From assembly GCA_964467935.1 (NCBI GenBank), contig CAYYKK010000088.1:1-24228 (forward strand): a stretch of 24,228 bases of DNA, written 5' to 3'. Both the position numbers and the translations under genes were made by a program. The notes under the pieces were generated by a model. That model saw nothing but the letters and a program-made list of their open reading frames with translations, ran no database searches and was not told the DNA's origin. Origin of the DNA: CAYYKK01 sp964467935. Lineage in GTDB: Bacteria > Myxococcota_A > Polyangia > Polyangiales > Polyangiaceae. Numbering within the stretch: position 1 is the first letter of the stretch; each line of letters opens with the position of its first letter. Below are positions 7,769-15,923 of the stretch, piece by piece.

Positions 7769-9457
7769 ATGACCGAGCGGCTCATCGAGTGCGTGCCGAA
7801 CTTCAGCGAAGGCCGCGATCCGGCCGTCATCGACGCGATCACGCGGGCGATCGGCGAGGTCGCGGAGGTCATGCTCCTCGACGTCGACCCGGGCAAGGCG
7901 ACGAACCGCACGGTGATCACCTTCGTGGGACCGCCCGAGGCGGTGATCGAGGCGGCGGTGCGGAGCGCGAAGCGGGGCGTGGAGCTCATCGACATGCGCC
8001 AGCACCAGGGCGAGCACCCGCGCTTCGGCGCGCTCGACGTCTGCCCGCTCGTCCCGGTCAGCGGCGTGACGATGGAGGAGACCGTCGCGTACGCGCGGCG
8101 CCTCGCCGAGCGGCTCGCGAGCGAGATCGGGCTCACGATCTATTGCTACGAGCGCGCGGCCCTGCGCCCCTCGCGGAGGAACCTCGCCGAGGTGCGCGAG
8201 GGCGAGTACGAGGCGCTCGCGAGCCGCCTCGCGAAGCCGGAGCACGCGCCCGACTTCGGACCCGCGACGTTCAACGCGAAGAGCGGCGCGACGGCCGTCG
8301 GCGCGCGCGACTTCCTCGTCGCCTACAACGTGAACCTCAACACCACGTCGACGCGACGCGCGAACGCGATCGCCTTCGACGTGCGCGAGAAGGGCCGCGA
8401 GAAGCTCGACCCCGCGTCGATGAAGCCGCTCAAGGGACCCGACGGTGCGCCGATCTGGGAGCCCGGCTCGCTCACGCACGTGAAGGGCATCGGCTGGTTC
8501 ATCGAGGAGTACGGCGTCGCGCAGGTCTCGCTGAACCTGACCGACATCTCGGTGACCCCGATGCACGTCGCGTTCGACGAGTGCTGCAAGAAGGCCGACG
8601 CGCGCGGCGTGCGCGTGACCGGCTCGGAGCTCGTCGGTCTCCTGCCCATGCGCGCGATCCTGGACGCGGGGCGCTACTTCTTGAAGAAGCAGAAGCGCTC
8701 GACCGGCGTGTCCGACGCGGAGCTCATCAAGATCGCCGTCAAATCGCTGGGGCTCGACGACCTCTACCCGTTCGTCCCCGACGACAAGATCATCGAGCTC
8801 GCGATCGCGAAGAAGAAGGGGACCGTCACGAAGCGGCTCGTCGACCGCACGCTGCGGGGCTTCGTCGAGGAGACCGCGAGCGAGTCGCCCGCGCCGGGAG
8901 GTGGATCGATCGCCGCGGCGATCGGCGCGTTCGGGGCCGCGCTCGCGACGATGGTCGCGAACTTGTCGTCCCACAAGCGAGGCTGGGACGCGCGGTGGGA
9001 GGAGTTCAGCGATCACGCGGACGCAGGGAAACGGGCCTACGCCGAGCTCCTCGCCCTCGTCGATCGCGACACCGAGGCCTTCGATCGGGTGATGCTCGCG
9101 TTCGGCCTGCCGAAGGCGACGGACGCGGAGAAGGCCGCGCGCAAGCGGGCGATAGAGGACGCGACGCTCCGCGCAGCCGAGGTCCCGCTCGAGGTGATGA
9201 GGGTCGCCCTCCGGTCGATGGACGTCATCGCGAAGATGGCGGAGATCGGCAACGCCGCGTCCGTGTCCGACGCGGGCGTGGGCGCGCTCTGCGCGCGCAC
9301 CGCGGTGCTCGGCGCGCACCTCAACGTGAAGATCAACTGCGCGTCGCTCCAGGATCGTGCGGCGGCGAAGCCCCTCCTCGACGAGGCGGCGGAGCTCGAG
9401 GCGAAGGCCGTCGAGCGCGAGCGGGCGATCCTCGAGACCGTCCACGCGCGCATGTGA
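7769..9457 (+). CDS. ftcD: Fused glutamate formimidoyltransferase / formimidoyl-THF cyclodeaminase (FTCD)
   Basis: Bifunctional cytoplasmic enzyme of histidine breakdown: it moves the formimino group from formiminoglutamate to tetrahydrofolate, then releases ammonia to give methenyl-THF. The 562-residue length fits the animal-type fusion (about 540). The N-terminal transferase domain (about 1-325) begins ERLIECVPNFSEGRD and contains the catalytic-loop region with QHQGEHPRFGALDVCP (about 78-93) and the later LNTTSTRRANAIA. The cyclodeaminase domain (about 340-562) has ESPAPGGGSIAAAIGAFGA and the C-terminal NVKINCASL. ATG 7769 is preferred over an ATG 18 bases upstream because the protein then starts at the conserved MTERLIECVPN. 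No hut genes are near it. Its 3' end faces the next gene with only 3 bases between stops. Confidence 0.95.
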   Translation: MTERLIECVPNFSEGRDPAVIDAITRAIGEVAEVMLLDVDPGKATNRTVITFVGPPEAVIEAAVRSAKRGVELIDMRQHQGEHPRFGALDVCPLVPVSGVTMEETVAYARRLAERLASEIGLTIYCYERAALRPSRRNLAEVREGEYEALASRLAKPEHAPDFGPATFNAKSGATAVGARDFLVAYNVNLNTTSTRRANAIAFDVREKGREKLDPASMKPLKGPDGAPIWEPGSLTHVKGIGWFIEEYGVAQVSLNLTDISVTPMHVAFDECCKKADARGVRVTGSELVGLLPMRAILDAGRYFLKKQKRSTGVSDAELIKIAVKSLGLDDLYPFVPDDKIIELAIAKKKGTVTKRLVDRTLRGFVEETASESPAPGGGSIAAAIGAFGAALATMVANLSSHKRGWDARWEEFSDHADAGKRAYAELLALVDRDTEAFDRVMLAFGLPKATDAEKAARKRAIEDATLRAAEVPLEVMRVALRSMDVIAKMAEIGNAASVSDAGVGALCARTAVLGAHLNVKINCASLQDRAAAKPLLDEAAELEAKAVERERAILETVHARM

Positions 9458-9460
9458 GCG

Positions 9461-10435
9461 CTACTTGCCGTCCCAGCCGGCGAGGCGCGCGAGGAGCACC
9501 CAGAGCGCCTGGCCCTTGCGATAGACGTTGAGGCAATGCGTGTGGTTCCAGTCCACGCAATGGGCGCTCATGTCGAGCATGCTGCAATCGTGGCTCTTGC
9601 ACCAATCCTCGCACCACTCGCACGCGTCGGTGCCGTCGGCGTGCAGGGCGCCGTCCGGGGAGTGGAGATCGATGTCTTCGAAGTCGTAGAGGACCTTGCC
9701 GTGCTCCTTCGCGAAGCGGCGAATCGTGGCGTTGTGCTTCGCGTAATCGGTCGCGCCTCGCCACGTCTGCGCCGGCCCCGTGAAATAGACGAAGCGCACC
9801 TTCGGGAAGTCGACCTCGAGCTTCGCCATCGTGGCGAGGGTCGCGTCGACGTATTCGTCGGTGCCGCCGCGATCGGGCCGGCCGACGTTGTTGCTCCACG
9901 CCCAGAGCACGACCTGGGGGCCGGGGCCGATCTTGCCGAGCCGCTCGCGCGTCGCCTTCTCCCACTCGGGCGTGTCGCGCCCGGGATCGAGCGACGAATA
10001 GAACGCCTCGACGACGCCCGTCGCGTCGAGGCTCGCGCCTTTGGCTTTGCGGATCATCGACAGACCATTGAGCAGCTGGTCGCCGTGCGAGAGGCGCCCA
10101 TAGAAGACGCGCAGCGCTCGCGCGGCGGCGAGGTACTTCGGTGGAATGCGATCGAACGCGTCGATGGAGGTGTGATCGACGACGATGGCCCCCGGCGCGA
10201 GGGGTGCGTCGGCGACCCGCGGATCGGCGGTGTCCGGCCGCGTCGGCGCCGCGTCGATCGGAGCCATCGCCGTGGGCGGCCCCTGACCCGTGATCGGGGC
10301 GCCCGTGAGCACGGGGGCGCTCGCGTCGCGCGCCTCGGCGTCGGTGCGCCCGGAGCACGCGGCGAGGCACGCGCACAGCGCCCACGACGCGAAGAACGAC
10401 TCGGCCGTCGAAGGGCCCCTCTCGGTCGCGCTCAC
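9461..10435 (-). CDS. SGNH/GDSL-hydrolase-like secreted lipoprotein
   Basis: A 324-residue predicted lipoprotein with lipobox LAAC and the lipidated cysteine at residue 27, then a Pro/Ala/Asp-rich linker to about residue 80. The mature domain has an alpha/beta pattern and resembles SGNH-type secreted esterases. RVFYGRLSHGDQLL (about 109-122) would be the first block, with S116 the candidate nucleophile; QVVLWAWSNNVG (174-185) and RFVYFTGPAQTW are core strands; and DWNHTHC (295-301) supplies candidate catalytic Asp/His. Eight or so cysteines cluster at residues 272-301, suggesting disulphides. The start is GTG 10435; TATGAG ends 6 bases before it and no ribosome binding site is visible. The hydrolase assignment is by pattern only; the block I motif is not the textbook GDS. 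Confidence 0.65.
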   Translation of the reverse strand: MSATERGPSTAESFFASWALCACLAACSGRTDAEARDASAPVLTGAPITGQGPPTAMAPIDAAPTRPDTADPRVADAPLAPGAIVVDHTSIDAFDRIPPKYLAAARALRVFYGRLSHGDQLLNGLSMIRKAKGASLDATGVVEAFYSSLDPGRDTPEWEKATRERLGKIGPGPQVVLWAWSNNVGRPDRGGTDEYVDATLATMAKLEVDFPKVRFVYFTGPAQTWRGATDYAKHNATIRRFAKEHGKVLYDFEDIDLHSPDGALHADGTDACEWCEDWCKSHDCSMLDMSAHCVDWNHTHCLNVYRKGQALWVLLARLAGWDGK

Positions 10436-10441
10436 GCGGCT

Positions 10442-10447
10442 CTCATA
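10442..10447 (-). promoter_or_regulatory. Putative -10 box (TATGAG) of the SGNH-like lipoprotein gene
   Basis: TATGAG on the minus strand ends 6 bases before the GTG start. It sits in a small inverted repeat, GGCT-ATGAG-AGCC. The gap to the upstream lipoprotein gene is only 43 bases, so readthrough from that gene is also possible. Confidence 0.3.
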
Positions 10448-10478
10448 GCCGACTTCGAGGACCGGGGCACGCGCCCGG

Positions 10479-12068
10479 TCAAGGGAGCGAGCCCGCGCTC
10501 ACCTCCGGCGGGACGTCGCACGCGTCCGGCGTGCATCCGCAGATCGTGCCGCCCGAGAGGACCTTCGCGCATTGGCACTTCGCGCCGGGGCCGCAGTCGG
10601 TCGTCGCGTCGCAGAGCTCGGTGCAATAGTTGCTGTTCACCGCGATGGTCCCGTTGAGGACGTCGCTGCAGGTCTTCGCGCCGGCGTTGTCGGCGCATTG
10701 CCCGCCTGCGGTGGTGCAATACTCGCCGACGCCGAGCGAGTTGCCCGTGTCGCAGGGATAGCCGCAGAACGAGGTCAGATCGGGGGTCTCGGCGTGGCAA
10801 TCGCCCACCGCGAGCGCGGGCGGGTCCTTGCGCGATCGAGGGCACTCGCTCTCGGTCGGCGGCGCCGCGGGCATGAGCGAGACGTCGAGCGTCGCCGTCC
10901 ACACGTCGGTGTTCGAGAGCATGCTCGCGGGCCACGGCGGGTCGGACGCGAGATCGCCCGAGTACCAGGAGAGCAGGAAGCGCTGAGGATCGGCGAGCCG
11001 CACGACGCCGGCATACGAGGTGTCGCCCGAGGACGGCAGCTCGGCCCACTCGATCGCGCGGAGCGGCCCCTTCTCCAGGTCTCCGACGAGCTCGAAGAGG
11101 CTCGTGCGCTTGCGGAGCGAGGGCTGCAGGTGCTTGCGCGCGACGACGAAGAGCCTCCCATCGACCCAGAAGTGGCGCGCACCGTCCAGGCGCTGGCCGT
11201 CGATCTCGGAGGGACACGTGAACGCTCCGTAGGGCGCGTCCGCCCAGCAGAGCTTCGTGCGGAGGCGGCCTTGGTCGCCGAGCAGCTCGTCGTCGGTGCC
11301 GTCGGTGCGGACGATGCCGAGCATGCGCCCTCCGGGGGTGATCGCGAGCTCGGTCTCGAGCGGCGTGTCGGCGCCTTCGCCGTAGATCTGGGCGCCGGCC
11401 GTCCACGTGACGCCGTCGGTCGAGTGGAAGAGCACGACCTGCTTGTCGCCGTCCTGGTAGGCCGCGGAGTAGAGCGTGCCGTCGTGCTCGGTGACGCGCC
11501 AGAAGCCCCACCCCTCCGGGCCGATCGGCCCGACCTCCTCCCAATGCTCGCCGTCCGTGCTCCGGAGGGCGATCGAGATGCTCTTCACGTCCTCGTCGCG
11601 CGGGGCGAAGCCGTTGATCCGCGTGATGGCCTTGATGAAGAGCGTGTCGCCCACCTGGTAGAAGATGGGGTCGCGGATGTCGCGCCCGTCGACGGCGGGG
11701 AACGTGGCGATCTCGGAGAACGTCTTGCCGTCGTCCTTCGAGCGATAGACGTGGAGCGCGCTGTTCGGGCCGAGGATCTGGCTCATCGCGCTGCGATGCA
11801 CGAGGTAGACGTCGCCGCGGAAGCGGACGAGATCGGTGTTCTCGTTGTGCCGGCAGATGCCGGTGCGACAGTCGGTGTTGGTCACGCCGGCGCCCGCGAC
11901 GAGCACCTGAGGGGCCTCGATGTAGCGAGGCAGCCCGGTCGAGTCACACATCGGCGCGACGCCGACCATCGGCTCGAGGGCGCAGCCGGGGAACGCGGCG
12001 AGCCCGGCCAGCGGCAGGACGGCCGCCACGGCGACGAGGGCGCGGCGGATCGACGACGAACGGCTCAT
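10479..12068 (-). CDS. Sialidase/BNR-repeat beta-propeller lipoprotein with Cys-rich tail
   Basis: A 529-residue secreted protein. The signal segment RRALVAVAAVLPLAGLAAF ends in PGC with cysteine 29 as the likely lipid site. The body has Asp-box-like motifs of sialidase/BNR propellers: RSKDDGKTF (about 109-117), RSTDGEHW (about 169-176) and HSTDGVTW (about 215-222), with further WYSGD and FWRVTEHDG repeats. The last 100 residues are Cys-rich (CGYPCDTG, TELCDATTDCG, CQCAKV, CGCTPDACD), similar to the disulphide modules common in myxobacterial surface proteins. True sialidase activity is not shown: I did not find a clear arginine triad, so it may be a non-enzymatic propeller or another glycosidase. 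ATG 12068 gives the best signal peptide; an ATG at 12098 is possible. It is followed after 43 bases by the SGNH-like gene. Confidence 0.7.
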   Translation of the reverse strand: MSRSSSIRRALVAVAAVLPLAGLAAFPGCALEPMVGVAPMCDSTGLPRYIEAPQVLVAGAGVTNTDCRTGICRHNENTDLVRFRGDVYLVHRSAMSQILGPNSALHVYRSKDDGKTFSEIATFPAVDGRDIRDPIFYQVGDTLFIKAITRINGFAPRDEDVKSISIALRSTDGEHWEEVGPIGPEGWGFWRVTEHDGTLYSAAYQDGDKQVVLFHSTDGVTWTAGAQIYGEGADTPLETELAITPGGRMLGIVRTDGTDDELLGDQGRLRTKLCWADAPYGAFTCPSEIDGQRLDGARHFWVDGRLFVVARKHLQPSLRKRTSLFELVGDLEKGPLRAIEWAELPSSGDTSYAGVVRLADPQRFLLSWYSGDLASDPPWPASMLSNTDVWTATLDVSLMPAAPPTESECPRSRKDPPALAVGDCHAETPDLTSFCGYPCDTGNSLGVGEYCTTAGGQCADNAGAKTCSDVLNGTIAVNSNYCTELCDATTDCGPGAKCQCAKVLSGGTICGCTPDACDVPPEVSAGSLP

Positions 12069-12166
12069 GGCGCGAGAGAGGAGCACCGCGCGTGCCATCC
12101 GGCCAAGACACCGGAGCGCACGATTTCGCCGCGAAGACGAGGGTCGCGCTGCCGCTCCGGGGTCGC

Positions 12167-12212
12167 GCTGTCGCGCGCTGGCGGCACCCGGTCGCCGCAC
12201 GTGCGCGACAGC
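12167..12212 (-). terminator. Strong hairpin downstream of boxA
   Basis: Beginning 13 bases after the boxA stop, arms of 10 perfect pairs (12167-12176 with 12203-12212, sequence GCTGTCGCGC) enclose a second 5-pair stem (GCGGC/GCCGC) and an 8-base loop. No T-run follows. It is the likely 3' end of the box transcript. The same spacer (12069-12224) also holds two copies of GGGTCGCGCTG at 12141 and 12160. Confidence 0.5.
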
Positions 12213-12224
12213 CCGATCGGAAGA

Positions 12225-13433
12225 TCAGTAGGTCTCGATGTGGAGGCGCCCTTCGCGCGCGAGCGACGCGCGGAGCGTCGGCCAATCGAGCCCGTGAGCG
12301 CGGCAGACCTCGTCGAGGGCCTCTGTCACGCCCTCCTCCATGCGCTTGTGACCACACACGTAGACGAAGCCTTCGTCGCTCGCGAGCAGCCGCGCCACGT
12401 CCTCGCCGCGGGCGCGCAGCCGATCTTGGACGTACTGCTTCGGGGCGCCGGCGACGCGCGAGAACGCGAGCTCGACCTCGAGCAGCTCACGAGGCAGCTT
12501 CTGGAGCGGTCCGAAATAGGGCAGCTCGCCTGGCCTCCGCGCGCCGAAGAACAAGAGGATCTCGCCGCCCTCCGCGAGCGCGAGCCGTCGCCTCCGACGC
12601 TCGGTCATGGCGCGCATCGGCGCCGCGCCGGTGCCGGTGCAGATCATGAGCAGCTTGGCGCCCGGGTGGTTCGGCATGAGGAAGCTCGCGCCGTACGGAC
12701 CCGAGACCTTCACCGTGTCGCCCCGCGCGAGGTCGCAGAGGTAGTTCGACGCGAGCCCCCGCGTGGGCTTGCCCGCGTGATCGGCGACGACCCGCTTCAC
12801 CGTGAGCGCGAGGTTGTTGTGGCGCGGCCTCTCTCCGTCGCGCGGGCTCGCGATCGAGTAGAGGCGCACGTGGTGCGGTCGCCCCTCGGCGTCGGTGCCA
12901 GGCGGGATCACGCCGATCGACTGCCCCTCGAGGACGGGGAACGCCGTCTTGCCGAAGTCCAGCACGAGGTGGCGGACGTCGCTGTCGGCGTCTTCGTCGG
13001 TGAGACGGAGGTTGCCCGCCACGGTCGCGATCGCGGGTCGCTCGGGCGTGTAGAGCGCCACGTACGGGTGCGCGGCCGACCAGGGCGGCGGCACGGCGCC
13101 GCTCGACGACGTGGCGGCTGCGGTGATGCGCAGCACCTCGTCCGGGACCGCGCCGACGCGGTCGGCGTCGCTCGGCTCGGCGTCACCCGGCAGCGCGTCC
13201 CAACCGAGCTGAGCGTCGATCGAGAACGGCGCCTCGACGCGGCGCCAGCTGTCGATGGCGCCCGTCGGACAAGGAGGCAGACAGTCACCGCACTCGTCGC
13301 AGAGCTCGAAGCGGACGACGTAGTTGCGCCGGTCGTGCGAGATGGCCTTCGTCGGGCACGCCTCCTCGCACGTGTTGCACCGGATGCAGACCTCGGGATC
13401 GATGAGGTGCTGTCGCAGGAGCTCGGACGCCAT
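12225..13433 (-). CDS. boxA: Benzoyl-CoA epoxidase reductase component BoxA
   Basis: Iron-sulfur flavoprotein that passes electrons from NADPH to BoxB, the diiron benzoyl-CoA 2,3-epoxidase of the aerobic box pathway. The 402-residue protein has two [4Fe-4S] ferredoxin motifs at the N-terminus (C16, C19, C22, C26 and C45, C48, C51, C55, each followed by Pro), then a linker and a ferredoxin-NADP reductase module: FAD motif RLYSIASP (about 190), NNLALTVKR, GPYGASFLMP, the NADP motif CTGTGAAPMR (about 265-274), YVCGHKRMEEGV, and a C-terminal aromatic residue in LHIETY. The order ferredoxin-FAD-NAD and the length match BoxA. Its ATG overlaps the boxB stop by one base (TGATG), a sign of translational coupling. 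Confidence 0.92.
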   Translation of the reverse strand: MASELLRQHLIDPEVCIRCNTCEEACPTKAISHDRRNYVVRFELCDECGDCLPPCPTGAIDSWRRVEAPFSIDAQLGWDALPGDAEPSDADRVGAVPDEVLRITAAATSSSGAVPPPWSAAHPYVALYTPERPAIATVAGNLRLTDEDADSDVRHLVLDFGKTAFPVLEGQSIGVIPPGTDAEGRPHHVRLYSIASPRDGERPRHNNLALTVKRVVADHAGKPTRGLASNYLCDLARGDTVKVSGPYGASFLMPNHPGAKLLMICTGTGAAPMRAMTERRRRRLALAEGGEILLFFGARRPGELPYFGPLQKLPRELLEVELAFSRVAGAPKQYVQDRLRARGEDVARLLASDEGFVYVCGHKRMEEGVTEALDEVCRAHGLDWPTLRASLAREGRLHIETY

Positions 13434-14857
13434 CAGCCGAACCGGACGTACTCGAAATCCACCGGCCGGTTGTCGATGCCGCGGCTCGGCGGCGCGATGT
13501 ACCCGGCGAACTTCCCAGGCTCGGTCACCGCCCCCATGAGCGACTGGAGGAAGGCGTGATCGTCCTCGGTCGGGAGCCAGCGCGCCTCGTTCTGCCGCCA
13601 CTCGGCGTCGGAGATCACCCGCCCGTCGGGGCTCACCGACGTGTTCGCGAAGGCGCCGATGCGGCGATGGAAGCCCTTGTGCGGGAGCTCGAGCCGCGTG
13701 GAGAGCCCGGCGCGCTCGAGGACCTTGTTCCAGCGATCGACGCCCGCCTGGCAATCGACGATGTAGTCGTCGCGCAGGCGCTCGTTGAGGGCGAGCAAGG
13801 ACTGGATGCGTCGGTTCACGATGCGCCCTTCGCTCACCTCGGGCACGACGTACTCGGCCTCGGCGAGCACGTGATCGTCGCCGATCTTCGACTCTTCGAA
13901 GCGGCCTTTGAGCCCGCTCTTGTAGAACAGCGAGGCGTTGGAGGAGCTCTCCGATCCGTAGAGATCGAGCGTCACGCTGAAGTGGAAGCTCAGGTAGCGC
14001 TGCACCGTCGGGATGTCGATGACGCCGAGCTTGCGGAGCTTCTCCGGGTCGTCGGTCTTGTGCTCGCGCATCACCTCGGCCGTGCGCGCGAGGATGCGCG
14101 CGATGCCGGTCTCTCCGACGAACAGGTGGTGCGCCTCCTCGGTCAGCATGAAGCGCGTCGAGCGCGCGAGCGGGTCGAAGCCGCTCTCGGCGAGCGCGGC
14201 GAGCTGGTACTTGCCGTCGCGGTCGGTGAGGAAGGTGAACATGAAGAACGAGAGCCAGTCGGGCGTCCGCTCGTTGAACGCGCCCAGGATGCGCGGCTTG
14301 TCCGCGTCGCCCGATCGGCGCATCAAGAGCTCCTCGCCCTCCTCGCGACCGTCGCGACCGAAGTAGGCGTGGAGCAGGTACACCATCGCCCACAGGTGAC
14401 GGCCTTCCTCGACGTTGACCTGGAAGAGGTTGCGCAGGTCGTAGAGCGAGGGGCACGTGCGACCGAGCTGTCGTTGCTGCTCGACGCTCGCGGGCTCGGT
14501 GTCGCCTTGGGTCACGATGATGCGGCGGAGCGTGCTGCGATACTCGCCGGGGACCTCGTCCCAGACGGGCGCGCCCTTGTGCGCGCCGAAGCCGATCCGC
14601 CGCCCCTCTTCGGGTGGCGCGAGGAAGATGCCCCAGCGATAGTCGGGCATCTTCACGTAGTCGAAATGCGCCCAGCCCTTGGGATCGACGCTGACCGCGG
14701 TGCGGAGGTACACGTCCTCTCGCTTGCTGCCCTCGGGCCCCATCTCACCCCACCACTCGAGGTACTTGGGCTGCCAATGCTCGAGGGCGCGCTGGAGCGC
14801 CTTGTCGTTTTCGATATCGACGTTGTTCGGGATGCGCGATGCGTAGTCGATGCCCAT
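13433..14857 (-). CDS. boxB: Benzoyl-CoA 2,3-epoxidase, diiron oxygenase subunit BoxB
   Basis: Catalytic subunit that inserts one oxygen atom of O2 into benzoyl-CoA to give the 2,3-epoxide. The 474-residue product starts MGIDYASRIPNN, the usual BoxB opening. Candidate diiron ligands are all present: E121, E151 and H154 (VEEGRH), D212, and E241 and H244 (TEEAHH). They are spaced as I recall for the structurally known enzyme, one residue offset. ATG 14857 was chosen over 14953, whose extra 32 residues are Arg/Ala-rich and not part of the family. No clear ribosome binding site precedes it. It is divergent from an acyl-CoA thioesterase. BoxC (epoxide/dihydrodiol lyase), BoxD and benzoate-CoA ligase are not in the window. 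Confidence 0.95.
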   Translation of the reverse strand: MGIDYASRIPNNVDIENDKALQRALEHWQPKYLEWWGEMGPEGSKREDVYLRTAVSVDPKGWAHFDYVKMPDYRWGIFLAPPEEGRRIGFGAHKGAPVWDEVPGEYRSTLRRIIVTQGDTEPASVEQQRQLGRTCPSLYDLRNLFQVNVEEGRHLWAMVYLLHAYFGRDGREEGEELLMRRSGDADKPRILGAFNERTPDWLSFFMFTFLTDRDGKYQLAALAESGFDPLARSTRFMLTEEAHHLFVGETGIARILARTAEVMREHKTDDPEKLRKLGVIDIPTVQRYLSFHFSVTLDLYGSESSSNASLFYKSGLKGRFEESKIGDDHVLAEAEYVVPEVSEGRIVNRRIQSLLALNERLRDDYIVDCQAGVDRWNKVLERAGLSTRLELPHKGFHRRIGAFANTSVSPDGRVISDAEWRQNEARWLPTEDDHAFLQSLMGAVTEPGKFAGYIAPPSRGIDNRPVDFEYVRFG

Positions 14858-14990
14858 GGCGCGCGCACGAGCAAGGAGCGTGCGCGCCGGCGGAGGCGCG
14901 AAAGGGGACGAGAACCGCGCCCCGCGCGCGGGGCGGAGGCGCACGATCGGCATCGACGCGCAAACGGCGCGCGGAGACGGACCTTCGCGC

Positions 14991-14996
14991 TATCGT
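14991..14996 (+). promoter_or_regulatory. Putative -10 box (TATCGT) for the thioesterase gene
   Basis: TATCGT lies about 47 bases before the thioesterase ATG in the 185-base divergent spacer with boxB. The same hexamer recurs upstream of the cytochrome lipoprotein gene. I see no clear -35. Confidence 0.25.
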
Positions 14997-15042
14997 TCGC
15001 GTCGACGCACGACGCGTCGCGCCTCGCCCCTCGGGAGATCCC

Positions 15043-15915
15043 ATGTCCGCCATCCTCGACGAGCTCGTCACCCTGCTCGCGCTCGAACGCATCGAAGAGA
15101 ACCTCTTTCGAGGTCAGAGCCAGGACCTCGGCTGGGGCACGGTGTTCGGCGGACAAGTCCTCGGACAGGCCCTCTCCGCCGCGGTGCAGACCGTGCCGGC
15201 CGAGCGGCACGCGCACTCGCTGCACGCCTATTTCCTGAGGCCCGGCGACGTCTCGAAGCCGATCGTCTACGAGGTCGATCGCATCCGCGACGGCAGCTCC
15301 TTCACGACGCGGCGCGTGGTCGCCATCCAGTCGGGGCACGCGATCTTCAACCTCGCGGCCTCCTTCCAGAAGCTGGAGGACGGCTTCGAGCACCAAGACG
15401 CGATGCCGGACGTGCCGGCGCCGGAGACGCTCCCCACCGAGCAAGAGCGGGTCGCGAAGTACGCGCAGCGCCTCCCGAAGGTGCTCCGCGAGCGCGCCGT
15501 CGCGGAGCGATCGTTCGAGCTGCGCCCGTGCGAGGCGACCGACGATCCCTTCTTGCCGTCGCCCGCGAAGGCCTCGCGCTCGCTCTGGCTCCGCACGAGC
15601 GGCAAGCTCCCCGACGATCCGGCGCTCCACCGCTACTTGCTCGCGTACGCGTCGGACTACTCGTTCCTGACGACGTCGCTCTTGCCGCACGGCGTGACGT
15701 GGCTCACGCCAGGGATGCAGGTCGCGAGCCTCGACCACGTGATGTGGTTCCACGCGCCCTTTCGCTGCGACGAGTGGCTCCTGCACGTGATGGACAGCCA
15801 GGTCGCGCGCGGCGCGCGAGGGCTCGTGCGCGGGCGCATCTTCACGCGCGACGGCAAGCTCGTCGCCTCGACCGCGCAAGAGGGCCTCATCCGCCAGCGC
15901 GGCCAGCAGGGTTAG
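15043..15915 (+). CDS. tesB: Acyl-CoA thioesterase II (TesB family)
   Basis: A 290-residue double-hotdog thioesterase that hydrolyses acyl-CoA to free acid and CoA in the cytoplasm. It starts with LLALERIEENLFRGQS, typical of TesB, followed by VFGGQVLGQAL and HAYFLRPGD in the first hotdog, and LDHVMWFHAPFR plus AQEGLIR in the second. The catalytic triad positions are D205, S229 and Q279, one residue offset from the E. coli enzyme (D204, T228, Q278). GGGAGA sits just before the ATG. It is divergent from boxBA, so a role in releasing CoA from benzoyl-CoA or stalled epoxide intermediates is conceivable but is inference. Its 3' end converges on the aldo/keto reductase with an 8-base gap. Confidence 0.93.
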   Translation: MSAILDELVTLLALERIEENLFRGQSQDLGWGTVFGGQVLGQALSAAVQTVPAERHAHSLHAYFLRPGDVSKPIVYEVDRIRDGSSFTTRRVVAIQSGHAIFNLAASFQKLEDGFEHQDAMPDVPAPETLPTEQERVAKYAQRLPKVLRERAVAERSFELRPCEATDDPFLPSPAKASRSLWLRTSGKLPDDPALHRYLLAYASDYSFLTTSLLPHGVTWLTPGMQVASLDHVMWFHAPFRCDEWLLHVMDSQVARGARGLVRGRIFTRDGKLVASTAQEGLIRQRGQQG

Positions 15916-15923
15916 CGTCCTCT

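Noticed and set aside
5447..9445. A 1332-codon open frame on the minus strand
   Set aside because: It is antisense to the FTCD gene and out of frame with the HEAT-repeat lipoprotein; the translation is Arg/Ala/Gly-rich low complexity, typical of shadow frames in GC-rich DNA.
10479..12068. Calling the propeller lipoprotein a true sialidase
   Set aside because: Asp-box motifs are present, but I did not find a convincing arginine triad or catalytic pair, so only a sialidase-like fold is claimed.
10572..13559. A 995-codon open frame on the plus strand
   Set aside because: It runs opposite the sialidase-like gene and boxA, both supported by clear motifs; its translation is Arg/Asp/Val-rich without any recognisable domain.
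13434..14456. Upstream extension of the boxA frame to 743 codons
   Set aside because: The extension overlaps boxB in another frame and lacks family similarity; the ATG at 13433 gives the canonical ferredoxin N-terminus and TGATG coupling.
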